A DNA stretch of 64,000 nt, taken from contig VTFK01000092.1 of NCBI GenBank assembly GCA_009617715.1, positions 1,302,001 through 1,366,000 of the forward strand. Reading direction: 5' to 3'. The notes under the pieces are model-generated. The model was not told the origin of the DNA. It ran no database searches and saw only the letters and a program-made list of their open reading frames with translations. The translations under genes were made by a program, and so were the position numbers. This DNA is from Plectrocnemia conspersa. Taxonomy: Eukaryota; Arthropoda; Insecta; Trichoptera; Polycentropodidae. Within the stretch, counting starts at the first letter, position 1. Each line of letters starts with the position of its first letter. This document shows, piece by piece, positions 26,101-37,500 of the stretch.

Positions 26101-26317
26101 TGCCTTCTTTTAAATCTACAGAATAACATAACGACCATTTGAATTTTTATTGCACTCTTTAACATTCCTCAGTTTCTTAAAAGATATATTTTTAATTTGT
26201 CTTTTTATGTTTGCAGCAAAGCGCCCAAGCGTAGAAGAGTCCGACTTACCGGAAGTCGACCAAAATACCAACAAGAACCTTAGAGCGAGGTCAACAAATC
26301 GAGTTAAAGCTAAATAA
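20160..26317 (+). CDS. TRAM: Translocating chain-associated membrane protein (TRAM)
   Basis: ER multi-pass membrane protein that sits beside the Sec61 channel and helps signal sequences and membrane segments insert. Exons: 20160-20297, 24114-24302, 24382-24535, 24618-24795, 24863-24978, 25073-25215, 25290-25401, 26217-26317. All splice phases agree, giving 376 aa against about 374 for human TRAM1. Family hallmarks: SHEFVIQNHADIVSC near the N-terminus before the first membrane helix, YEAGWKDSCAVFFYSL, KSRLNALNESGQL with FMWGCDAIIREGF (start of the TLC domain), DYPNHPM, PELYFQ and then KREDW, and LHAFGELVFHLTKL. A basic cytosolic tail (KKEKPKKEK, then KRPSVEESD) ends in RVKAK. The frame is open upstream to 20049, but homologues start near 20160; ATG 20166 is an alternative. 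A poly(A) signal lies near 26380. Confidence 0.95.
21030..21310 (+). repeat. Dispersed repeat with terminal hairpin (SINE/MITE-like)
   Basis: The gtttgggagattggaatta start is shared with 60765, and the gtaacgcattgggctaa block is shared with 29185. At 21230-21270 ACCCCACTGTAACGC faces its exact reverse complement across an 11-nt spacer. Three partial copies in one window point to a dispersed family, not identified by name. Confidence 0.55.
21470..22800 (-). mobile_element. mariner relic (interrupted), in TRAM intron 1
   Basis: On the minus strand, around 22560-22680, YHNQLDEIMKKLAI and RPRLVNR match the mariner stretch before DNARPH. The next residues, LQDNNQPHVA, lie at about 21770-21804, beyond a 0.77 kb insertion. 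SLKHILRGE and FNSKQ-like mariner residues follow at about 21620-21690. The order is correct once the insertion is discounted. Stops and shifts make it inactive. Confidence 0.75.
21805..22573. mobile_element. hAT-like element nested in mariner
   Basis: The ends CAGTGGCATAGCTA and (reverse complement) CAGTGACGTAGCTA are typical hAT-type termini. The copy is flanked by cttgcag on both sides, a 7-8 bp target-site duplication. It exactly interrupts the mariner coding relic. No transposase was recognised, so it is non-autonomous. Confidence 0.75.
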
Positions 26318-29019
26318 CATTAAAACGTCCATCGTATCGATTAGCTCAATGTGCGCACAACCCCACTCGTTTTTCCATTAATAAAATATATAAAAACTAA
26401 AAAAAATCGTCTCAATTTTTTTATGGACAGTGTATCTCAGTGTTTTTTTTTATTATAATTTTTATTATGAAGTTTCATCATTCTTATGCAGCAAATTTAT
26501 AATTTATTGTTATGGTTAAGGAGAATGTTGAACGCACGTCCAATTGCTTACAGTGGAACTTCCATATTTTGAAATTCCAAGAACTGAAAATCCTATATCT
26601 CCAAAGGAATCACATACTTAAGTCCGACTGATAAAAAAGAGATTGGATGTGCGATCTACGTGGCTTTTTATGAGATTAATTTAAAAACAGATTCGATTCT
26701 GGTCCTAAAATTGTGTTGTGAAAATTATGTGCATGAAGATGATGAATTTTTGAACTTGCATTTTTTTATTGCGCGATTTATGAGCGTGATGTACACGCGT
26801 GTATTATTTTCATACATTCAACAGTATAATATGAAGATTAATATATTTTTTTATTAATTGAGTATATGTACATAATGTACGTTTAGAATGTGACAAAATA
26901 TGATATGTTTTATTATTATACGCAATCTTTGTTATGTTACGGATTTGATTGAAAAATATTTCATCTTAAATAAATTTGAAAATTATATATGTGAATTGTA
27001 TAAAAAATAATATTATGGCGACAAAGTTTCTTTCATATCATTAAGGGTGAACCTGTCGCTTTATATTGGATTGTGTCAAACACATTCAGTTGACGATTTG
27101 TTTCTGTTTTTTGCCGCAGTATATTGTTGTAAATTATCTAACGTATATGTAAAAGTTGGATGTCAATTTGAATTGAAATATATTTCTATTTGGATATTTT
27201 TTTTAAAAGTGTGCTTTATTTTAAAATTACTACCCTTTTTATATGTAATTGTTGTAATACATCAACATAGAGTAGTTTATTTGAAAGATGATAAGCTGAA
27301 TACAAAATGTAATAAATGTAACGACATTTCAAAACCATTAACGATAAAATTAGTAATTAGCAACTCAATGAAATAATTATGGTGTTTTAAAAACCATTTA
27401 TTGTATTATTAACTAAATAATTCCTTTAATAATAATGTTTGTGAATGGTTGAGTGTAAAATCATTAAGGAAATAACTTGTCAATAAATAAATTACATAGT
27501 TTTGACATTCAACTATATAGGTTTGTATGAGTTACTTTTTAATCAAATTGGTTTCAGGAGCGCAAAAATCATGAAAAAGTTAAGATTAACAAATTATTTT
27601 AAATCTTATTCTACTGAAATATATCGTAAAATGATTTGATGTTATGTCATGCATGACTAAGAGAAAAAATATGAACACTACATACTCCCCACCATGAAAC
27701 TTTAAATTTTTATTATAAACCAGTGAATTTCAGTGTCCAAATTTTATCAAGTGTGCAATTGAACACTATATTTTAAGTTAAAACACGACTGTGTGCTGTT
27801 TTTGCTTTGTTGCATTATGGCTTCTAACAAATTAAAAAAAGTATTATTTTTCTGACATTTTAAAATTCACAAAGCATTTAGTGCCAACCACTGATTATAA
27901 ACTGAACGTTAAAGAAACCTCCCATTTCAAAGAAAACAAAATTCAACGTTATTTATGCATTAAACTTATATTTGTGATTCAATCAGGTTTTGACATATGG
28001 CTGTAGGTTGCACATGATTTTAAAAATTTAAAAAGAAGATCAAAAAATATGTTTTGTTTCATGAGTCTGTAAAATAATTAGATAGACAGTTTTATTTCCA
28101 GTCTTATTTTACTGAAAACATTTATTGGTTTTATGTATTTAAGAAATGGTTTAAATGTTTTTACTTTTCATTTAACAAACATCATAAAATTTTGAACTTA
28201 AAAACATTTTTATATATAATTAAAAAAAAATACATACATATTACATATGCATCTGTTTTTTAGCATTTTAATGATCTTCCAAAACATAAAAATAATATTT
28301 TAGTTGTATTCTAAATCACAAAACTACAGTACATAATATTTTTTTCCTTTCGGATTTTCATAGGTTGTGAATATCTATCAGAAAATAAGAAGTTGTGACC
28401 TATTCCCATCTATCAGTGCCTACAGTATATGTATTTTTAAGAGTCAATAAACATAAATAAATATAGCAATTAAAACCATTTTTTAGAATTTATAAAACCA
28501 TTATAATTAAAGAAACAAGCAAAATAAAAAGAAGCATGTGGTGCAAGGAAAGAATTATAATAATTAATTTAATTTCATTGAAGCCATATGTTATAAAATG
28601 CAATATATTGTGCTGTGTAAATGTGTTAGTATTCGTAACAAGCAAATGGATAAGAAAATATCAGTTTAGTTTTTATAAATGGAAATTTGTGCAAATTTAA
28701 TTTACGCCTCATCATCTCCAATTGGTTGGATGATGGCATGAGTAAGCAGACGAGGTTTTACCTCCGGCGGTGAATATTTTAGGGAATTGTTGAGTAGGGA
28801 TGATATATTACGACACTACGGATTTCCGACCGTATAGCTACAAGAATAGTATTTTTTTCCAAACTAGTGCAAAATTAAATAGAAAAAAACTAAACAATTA
28901 AAAAATTTGTATAGAATGAAAAATACTACAAAATTGTAATTAGAATTATAAATGGTCTAAATTTGATATTTGATTTTTAGCATTCATTTTTCTTGCTGTT
29001 ATAAACATTTTTATATATT

Positions 29020-29220
29020 AAATAAAGTGACATCTATAGATTTTAAATTTAAATACATATAATAATTTATAATTAATTATATAGATGTCACTGATTTCCA
29101 GTCTTTTATTCTGGTGGTTAATACTTACTTTTAGGTATTCATTATGTCTGATTGACTAATCCAGTTTTTACAGATTAACTCCATTGTAACGCATTAGGCT
29201 AATGCCTGTCAAGGGAAGAT
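29020..29220. repeat. Dispersed repeats: gacatctata inverted repeat plus hairpin-family copy
   Basis: agtgacatctata at about 29026 is mirrored by tatagatgtcact at about 29082, and one end of the same motif recurs near 63710. From about 29095 the sequence matches the 21180-21290 repeat (atttccagtctt, taggtatt, gtaacgcattaggctaatgc), but the hairpin arm is decayed. Confidence 0.5.
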
Positions 29221-29742
29221 TAAAAAAACATTTAAGGAACGGCTTCTAATATATAATTAAAGCTTTTGACTGTTGATTAATTCATTCTACTATTATATTT
29301 AGACCGAACATCATACATAATTAAAAACAATCTTTTGACAGGAGCAGAAGTGTATTAAGGACAAAAGATATTATATAATCCATAACTGGACATAAATTTG
29401 GTATTGAAATGTTTTCATCCTTAAAATTATCGAGGTATTGTATTCATTTTATTCACAGTTAACATTCGTGATTTAATGTCATTTTCTTTTTAATATTTTA
29501 GGGTTTGATAATTTAAAACTAGTTATCTCCGAAAATAAAATTTTGACAACTTCTTCTTATTTTCTTGTAAAAGTTTTCTTTGCGCGGTCAATGAAACTAT
29601 ATCATTTACGGAAAATGGCAGTGAAAAGTAAAATAAAGAAAAAAATCACGTTGTTTATTTTCTCTTTAATTTTCAAGAATTTTATTTATGTTAATCAGGT
29701 GATTAAAATAAATAAAGTATTAAATAAAGTATTAAACAAATT

Positions 29743-29805
29743 TTAGCGACGGGGTGGTGACGGGTGGCAATTAGACAGATAGAGCCGTCTTTTTTTTATT
29801 GTTTT
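29743..29805. mobile_element. Arm-end fragment of the 1.1 kb fold-back family
   Basis: ggtgacgggtggcaattaga with a following agagccgt block matches the outer arms of the element at 1100-1787. Confidence 0.6.
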
Positions 29806-30710
29806 GAAATCCCTATAAATTATCTATAATATATTTTTAGGTTGGCAATAGATGTCTATAGCCACTGAATAACGAATTAAATATTTATTTATTTAGCTCA
29901 GATTAATATTATATTATAAAAATAGTTTACTTTGCATTAACTGTATAAAAAATATGTTAGATTTAGTGGATTCATTTTATATACACAAATATAATCGATA
30001 ACGGAAGATATAATATATTTTTTACCATGAATTTTATGTGTCAAGTCTACAAGGTTGGTCGTTTTTTTTGTGATCACGATTACGTTTTTAAAATTCTACC
30101 AAACCACACACTTGTATTTACAGTCAGATGGTCATCGTTTTTCTTTCTCATTGCCAGGGGATCCAATCATTGTACAGTTAGGCAATATGGAGTAATTTGC
30201 TACAAATTCAAAATCTGTAACGAATCCATTCAGATTGATACGGTACGATCAGACGTTTGAAATTAGCGTTCTCTAAAAAAAAATAAGCAAACAGTAAACC
30301 ATTAAAATAACGACCATGAAATTGGTATAAAAATTGACAAAGACATTCGATAAAACTTAGATTAATATTTTATTGGATATAATCTATAATAAAATTTATT
30401 GAAGATATATTATTATTTTCATTAATTATTACAATCATAATAACGATATAGTACATATATATATATGTACCTACATCTATGAGAAGAACTATGCTATGGC
30501 TCTGATAGTACGAAAAACATTAATCAAAGAATGCGAAAGAACATATTTCTACACGACAACGCTCAGTCAAAAAAATGTTACTACGACTTTAGAAGAGTAA
30601 ACTATAGCTGGTAATTAATTTTAAATATAAAAATAAACATATCTATAATTAACTATTTTTAAAAAAAATTCTCTTATTATTTTGAAAATTTTTACTTTGA
30701 CGAAATTAAT

Positions 30711-30800
30711 TTACTAAAGATATAAATAGGAAAACTGTATGGCAAAAACAAATAATTTACTAAAGATATAATAAGGGAAACTTGTATTTATAAACTGTAT
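30711..30800. repeat. Imperfect tandem duplication, ~55-60 bp
   Basis: atttactaaagatata and the later aaactgtatgg words occur twice in succession with small indels. Confidence 0.6.
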
Positions 30801-32679
30801 GGAGCAAAGTCTCAATCTTATCTCACTCGACGCAATTTTTCGGCTGTATCATTCTGAATTTTTAAGATTAAATCCAATAAGATAAAGCTGCTGTCTTACA
30901 CGATATTATAAAGTTTTTAAGCAATGTTTTTTTAGAGTTCGCGATAATAGATTTTATACAAAAATAAGTTAGTTAATACTCAGTAACTCTTAAGCATTTT
31001 TAATTTAATCTTCACGGAGCCCTACTTAGTGGGTCAGCCAGGAGTATGCGATCCACAACTAAGGCATCGTCCGAAGATGGGATTCTTTTGGCGCCCACCG
31101 AGATTGTAGCCATTCAAGCTGTGTCCACGGAGTGAGGCAATCGGGAGTCTGTGACACATTGTCTTTCTGAGGACAACTTGCCATGTTTTTGTTTTTATTA
31201 TAGTTTTATTTTTGTACCCGGTAATGTAATTTAATAAAAGTATTATATTTTAAAAATATAAATTGCTGTGAATTGCGTCTCCATTGACACATAAGGAAAA
31301 CGTTTTTAAAGTAATTCTAAGCTATCTGTAGCATCATTTTATATAGTATAAGTCAGAATATTGAATTTTTGTGGCATAATATTTAAATAAACATAACAAT
31401 CACATTTAATCTTAGTGTCGATACAGTTGACATGAATACAAATATCTAAATTAAATCTAAAACTAATTACAGATCTATTCGTTAGATATTTTTAAAGAAA
31501 AATATATTATAGTGAAAATATATCGATTGATATGTCTACTTTAAAAATCAGAGAGCGAAGGTTTGAGTCAAAATAATATTTATAAGAAAATATTTTAAAA
31601 CTATTAAATTATTACTTTTATGACTTAAGCTCATAATTATACCATTTTCATCAACTATTGTCATTATTCATAAAAATGCAAATAAATGTTGATGATATTT
31701 AAAGGTTACATAAAATTGGAAAAATGATTGTTTTACAATATTTATTCAAATACTGAATTAAATTCTAAATCGCAAGAGTAAAATTCTCTCAAGCTCTAAT
31801 TTTGCTTAAGCACGTCGCGTCACCGTCGTTAGAATGGTACAATCTCGTATAGAGTTCACGTACTAAATCTGACCGATTTTCTCAAGATCTTCACAAAAGC
31901 AGCATTGAATCAAATCGACAAAGAGTGTAGTGATTTTTTGTTGTTATTTTCATCTCGCAGACAGAAGTAAAATAAGTAAGCTCACATTTTTTCGGACGCG
32001 GTTCTTAGAATGAATCGCCTTTCATCTATTGCGGAAATAAGGTCGTCGCGTACCTTGATGGCATTTTTACATACCTTTTTTCCCACTTTGGCAAATGACC
32101 AAATTTGCTATGCCAAAGCCGTAGGAATGGAGCCGCTATTGGACGACAATGCGTTACGATTACCAAAATCGTAACTGTACTTAGCGGTCAACAATGTGGA
32201 TGTCTGATAGGCATTGTTTTTTTTATATTATGTACTTATGTATAATACATGCCCGAGAGATAGAATTGGTTTGAAAATTGCTTCCATATATTTACATAAT
32301 TTTACTGAGCAAAATCTGGTTCTAAATTGAGTTTCCATACCGTAAAAAATAATTAATTCATAAGATGAAATTCTAGCTTAGTATGTTCGTTTTAAAACGT
32401 AAAAAATCGTCAAATATAAAAAAAATAATACATGGTTTATGGCTCCAGTCGTTGTTTTTTTATTATTTTTCAAACAAGTAACTCAGAGATAGCAAACAGT
32501 TTTTTAATAGGTTAATAATCGAATAAGTTGTTAAAGCAAATCACAATCAAAATCCTTTTATTGTTTATACATTTATACAATATAATATTCTTATGATGCT
32601 TCTGAATGATTCATTTCATTTCATCTGTTTCTTATAATGATTATATAATTTATGTCAAAGAGTTTGCAATAACAATAAT

Positions 32680-33110
32680 TGCAGTGGGAACGCTCGTTGC
32701 AACAGCGCCGACATAATTTTATTGCTTTTGACGTGAATTTTTGACTTCTGAGAAGTGATAATTTTTTTGCGCCCTCCTATTGACCAAAATTCGGTTTGAA
32801 TTTACTTCGACCGTTAATATCATATCTGAAGCCTGTAGTATATCAATAAGGATAGCTATCATATTAGTGTAATATGTGCAGATAACCTAGACCTTTGTCT
32901 GTATTTCTTTTTCCAATTATTTTCCCCTGTGAGATGAGTTGGCTTAGTTTGTACTTTGCATTGTAATTAGTAGAATTTTAATTTGATCAAATTGGGTTTG
33001 GTTAATTCGTGTAGGTTTCCGCTTATTTTTCCTGAGAGACGAGTTGGCTTTGTTTGTATTTTGGACTTGACCTAATAAAAGTTCTAAAATTATAAATAGT
33101 TTTGGAACTT
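32680..33110. mobile_element. Copy of the 53.2-kb inverted-repeat element
   Basis: gtgggaacgctcgttgcaa, ttgacttctgagaagtgata and gagttggctta blocks match 53505-53770 in the same order. The reverse-oriented arm is missing or reduced here. Confidence 0.6.
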
Positions 33111-34246
33111 TCAGTTTGTTAAGTTTGGGTTTGAACAGCAAATTCGCAACTATTAAATTGAGCTTCATAGACATTTTAGAGCAGCATTTTAGCGCCTACC
33201 AGTTAAATTATATTTTTGCTTGTAGAAATATATATCTACTGATGAAAATGTATTTGGAATTTGGACTTCACTAGTGAAAATATATTTTTAATAAAAATAC
33301 ACATTCACTATAACAGTACTACATTGCATGCAGATAAATAATGATAAATATATGGATATTACCATATATGGAAAAGTTAAAATCATTTATTTTTACTAAT
33401 ACCTGTCAAATAAATTATATTATCACTGATAAAATGTATTTCGATATAATTGCACTGAAATGACAAATTTTTGGGATAGATTCAAGACTATTTTTAAATT
33501 TTCTTTGAAGGATAACCCGATTTTTTTGATTTAGAATCGGGGACGTTATTTCAACCTTTTTCATGGGGGCAAAAGTTCATCAGTCGTTTTTTAATATTTC
33601 GATTTCATTAGGATTCATAGTATTTAATTAAATATCAAATTTATGGGAGGTAAATGCCCCACCTACTCAATCCCCAAAGGTTGTATCTGACAGCTTTCTG
33701 TGACTTTCTGTGTATTTTTGCAGAATAAAAAATATTAAAAATAATATTTTGCGACCATATATTCTATAAACGTTTTGAGATTTAAAGGACACGCGAACAG
33801 AAGTGTTTTTTACCTGATGGGGATATATTTTATTTACTTTATTATTTAAAAAAAAAAAAAAAATTTTAAGTAAAATAAAAAAACAAAAAAACGAGTTAAA
33901 CCGTTTTTCGTAGCACTGACTGAAACATGCTGCTGACATATAAACTGTTGGCATTTTAGCTTATGTTAAGTATTAAGTTAACATTAAGATTTCAATTAAA
34001 TAGTTATAGTGCGAAACGTATTTTATTAACGGCCTATTTATTCCAAAGTTCATCACTTATTAATTGCAAAGTACTTAGGTTTAGGTTTTGACTTAAAGTA
34101 AACCTGAAGGATCTATTAAATGAAATAGTATCGTTCTATCCCTTTAACATCTTACTTTTTAAGCGCTTCCAGTTTCTCCGGGATGCGATCCTTTAACATT
34201 CCGTTGTCAATTTTCTGTCATTACAGACAGAGAGTGCATCCTGGCG

Positions 34247-34253
34247 TATAAAA
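34247..34253 (+). promoter_or_regulatory. TATA box upstream of the secreted-protein gene
   Basis: TATAAAA lies 87 bp before the first candidate ATG (34334) and 259 bp before the second (34506). The distance to the first exon is suitable for transcription starting near 34275. Confidence 0.45.
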
Positions 34254-34333
34254 CTGGTTCGCTTAAACAGAATATATGGTGCAAGGTGCAAGTAAAATAG
34301 CACAAGAAGAAAAAAAAAAAATGAAACGGCTCC

Positions 34334-34445
34334 ATGACCACCGGTCACGGACCCAGCGTCATCTCTGCTTCGATCATCGGAGTGGTATTGGTGTTGGTGA
34401 TGGTATTACCACGCATTTGGTCTGCGGACTCGTGTACATATAGTA
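34334..34445 (+). CDS. Candidate alternative first exon of the secreted-protein gene
   Basis: An ATG-initiated frame of 37 codons plus one base ends at a strong donor (A|gtaagt). The product begins MTTGHGPSVISAS and then has a hydrophobic run, IIGVVLVLVMVLP, typical of a signal peptide or anchor. The phase-1 end fits exon 38251-38433 exactly, the same phase as the exon at 34506-34560. The TATA box at 34247 suits it better than the downstream exon. It could alternatively belong to a different transcript. Confidence 0.5.
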
Positions 34446-34505
34446 GTAAGTATATATACATACACGACCGAAGCGATTGTTGTTAGAGCCAGTTCATAGT
34501 CCGTC

Positions 34506-37500
34506 ATGGCATCTTCGTCCATCCTGTTGTTGCCATTGGCCTTCGCTCTGATCTTCGCTGGTAAGTCTTGTTTTAATCAAAAAGTGTAATCTAACCTCAT
34601 CTGGTACTTCATAAATTTTATAGTGAATATAATTTATTTTAAGATATATTTTCAAATCAATTTTTTTGTGCATAAGATTAACTAATACACTCAAGCTATG
34701 CTCTGCAATATATTAATAAGTAATTGACTTGTAAAAATGATATTTTTGTGATATTAAAATAAAATATGCCATAAAAAATATCTGTTATAGAGACGGTTCA
34801 AGTGATATATCGCGAATAGATGTTTTAGAAAAAATACAATTTATTAATAAGCATATTATCAGAAGCAAACATATTTGTCCCATATTTCATAAAATAAACA
34901 CTAGTTACGATGGGTTTTGCTCGTTTTCATTAAACGAGTAATTGGTTTTATCATAATTGTATTGAATAATCAAATCAATGTTATAATTACTCTAAAAGTA
35001 AATAATCTAAAGAAATATATTTGATTTTTTTTTGCTTGTGAAACCTTCAGTTGCTATTGTGGTATCATTACGAATTTTTTGGGACTTTAAAAACTAGTTT
35101 TTCAACATTTTTTTATTGTAGCTGTTAAAAAATTCACTACTGGAATTGTTTTTATCTATTTTATTTATCTTATAAAATTCAATTTCAGTGTCGCATTGTA
35201 AAAAAATAATCTTCGTATGTGTCATACAAAATTCACAATCACTGATGAACAAATAAACACACCTCATGGTTTATCTTCGGTGATTGAGTCAGGAGCTTCG
35301 TGATCTACGCAGACCTTGAATCGTTCTTTGATTTTTTATCATTGTTTTTTTAACTCACGGTCGTGTCAACAGTGTTTAGAAATTGCTGCCTAATTCTACG
35401 AAATATTTATCATAGAACCTGTATATTATAAAGGCAAATGATAAATTAAATCATCAAATTATACGCATTTATAAGTTAAAAGTTCCATTAAAAATATAAA
35501 TTAAATTTGTTATTTTAGAACTATAAATCTTATATAGCAGAGAATCTTTGATGATTTGATTTTAGTTAAAATATCTTTAATTTGATTTTATTTAAAACAT
35601 TTAAAAAAAAAAAAAAAGAATTTAACATATTTTGAAATATTTTTTTTAAAAAAATAATTATTTTCGATTTCTTAAATAAGTTATTTAGCTAATAGCTTAT
35701 TGTATTTTATTACCTATTAAATTTGCGCATTAATGCATGTATTTATATTTAAATATTTTTTTAAAAAACTGTATTTTTTTAGTTCTATTTTATGTTATAA
35801 TTATCTTTTTTATTTTTTAATTTTATTTTTATATACTTTAGAATTGAATGTTATTAATATTCTACATTTATTGACGGGCTTTTATTTTGTATTCCAAATT
35901 AAAGTACTCTTATGTTTTAATACATTTACAATTAGTAATTTATAGTTACTTCATTTAATTTTTAGCTAGATTAAGTACGTTTGCCAGATTGATCCGCAGT
36001 CTTGTTTCAAAATGGCGTCTGTTAATAAAATTAAAAAATCGAAACTCCGTTAAGAAAAAAAGTATTAAAAATAAAAATTATATTTTTTTTCCTTAATATC
36101 ATTTATACGGTATATAATGGTTTTTGAGAACAGGAAACTATTGTATTGTAGTTTTAATCGTATCGCTATGAAGCATGTTCTAAAAATAGATTTTTTAAGT
36201 ATTTCGTAGTATAAGTTTGTTAGCCAGGTTGATTTACCGTCTCATTGAAGAAATTAAAAAAATCTAAACTTGTTTAAAATTTTCTAAAAAAATTAAGTAA
36301 AACAGTAAAAAACGTAAATAAAAAGTTTTTTTATGTCATTTATACGGTAGTTTTTGAAGATATGATACCTGTCGTAGTTTTATCGGATGGTTTGATAATT
36401 TTTTAATCTTTAATAAGTTTGTTAGCAAGTCTGAATCGCCAACTTGTTTCAGAATGGAAATATTCAAAATATTAAAAAATCATAAAAAAATAAAAAATGT
36501 ATATATTTTTGAATCGGTTTTTGGGAGTGCAATAATTGCAATAGTTTAAATCGTATCGCCTTGACACTTGTTCTAAAAATAGATCATTTAAATATTTCGA
36601 ATAGCTTCGTTCGTTAGCCAGATCGACCCGCCATATTTTTACAAAATGGCGACTGTTAAAAGAATAAAAAATCGTATGAGAAAAGTAGAGAATTAAAAAA
36701 CGTTTAGAAATATAAATTTAATTAAAATTAAAATTAAAAATAGTGTACTTTAAATGAAATTTTACGGGATATAACTGCTTTTGAGGACACGATAACTGCC
36801 GTAGTTGAATTCAATGGCAATCAAACATTAAAGAAATTAAACATTGTAAATATCTAGGCTGAGTTTATTAGATTAAAAAAAACCGCAATTAAAAAAAAAA
36901 ATAACTACGTTAAAAAAATTTCAAGAGGTAAAATGCATTTTAAAATAAGAATTAAAATAAAACATAATATAAAAATTGTTTTTTTTATACATTTTTGACA
37001 TTTATGTGAGTTTTAGAGGACACGTATACTGACGTAATTTTAATTATATAGACTTAAACTTGTTTTAAAAATAGATCTTGTAAATATCTTAGCTTTATTT
37101 GTTTTAAAATGACGTCAAAAAATTCTAAAAGCTAAGTTAATAATATATTAAATATTAAAATATATAGTTAATATGGTGATGACTCCAGTAAAATAAATTA
37201 TGTGGTTTTAAAGCTTTATTAATCTATGGAATTATTAATTTCCATCAAATCTTATTTAACCAAAAAATAGGTTAATAAAAATTAAGTTTAACTAACTGTA
37301 ATTTAAAAAAAATCTTTTCGAACACATTAACATTTGAATAGTCATTATTTTATAATGATTCAGATGTTAGTGTAGGGTTTACTTACATTTCCTTAACAAA
37401 AATTGTGTCTAATCGTATTTTTTAACAATTCACTTATCACTTAACAATTTATTTTTGCTATAATTTATATACGCAAATGTCTAAATATATTTTCTATGTG

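Larger units (their letters stand above)
26318..34246. other. Gene desert between TRAM and the secreted-protein gene
   Basis: Nearly 8 kb of AT-rich sequence. Seen here: dispersed-repeat pieces (29000-29220, 29743-29805), a short tandem duplication (about 30711-30800), a more GC-rich scrap (about 31010-31200) and an inverted-repeat-family copy (about 32680-33110). Short ORFs lack splice context or recognisable motifs. Confidence 0.5.
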
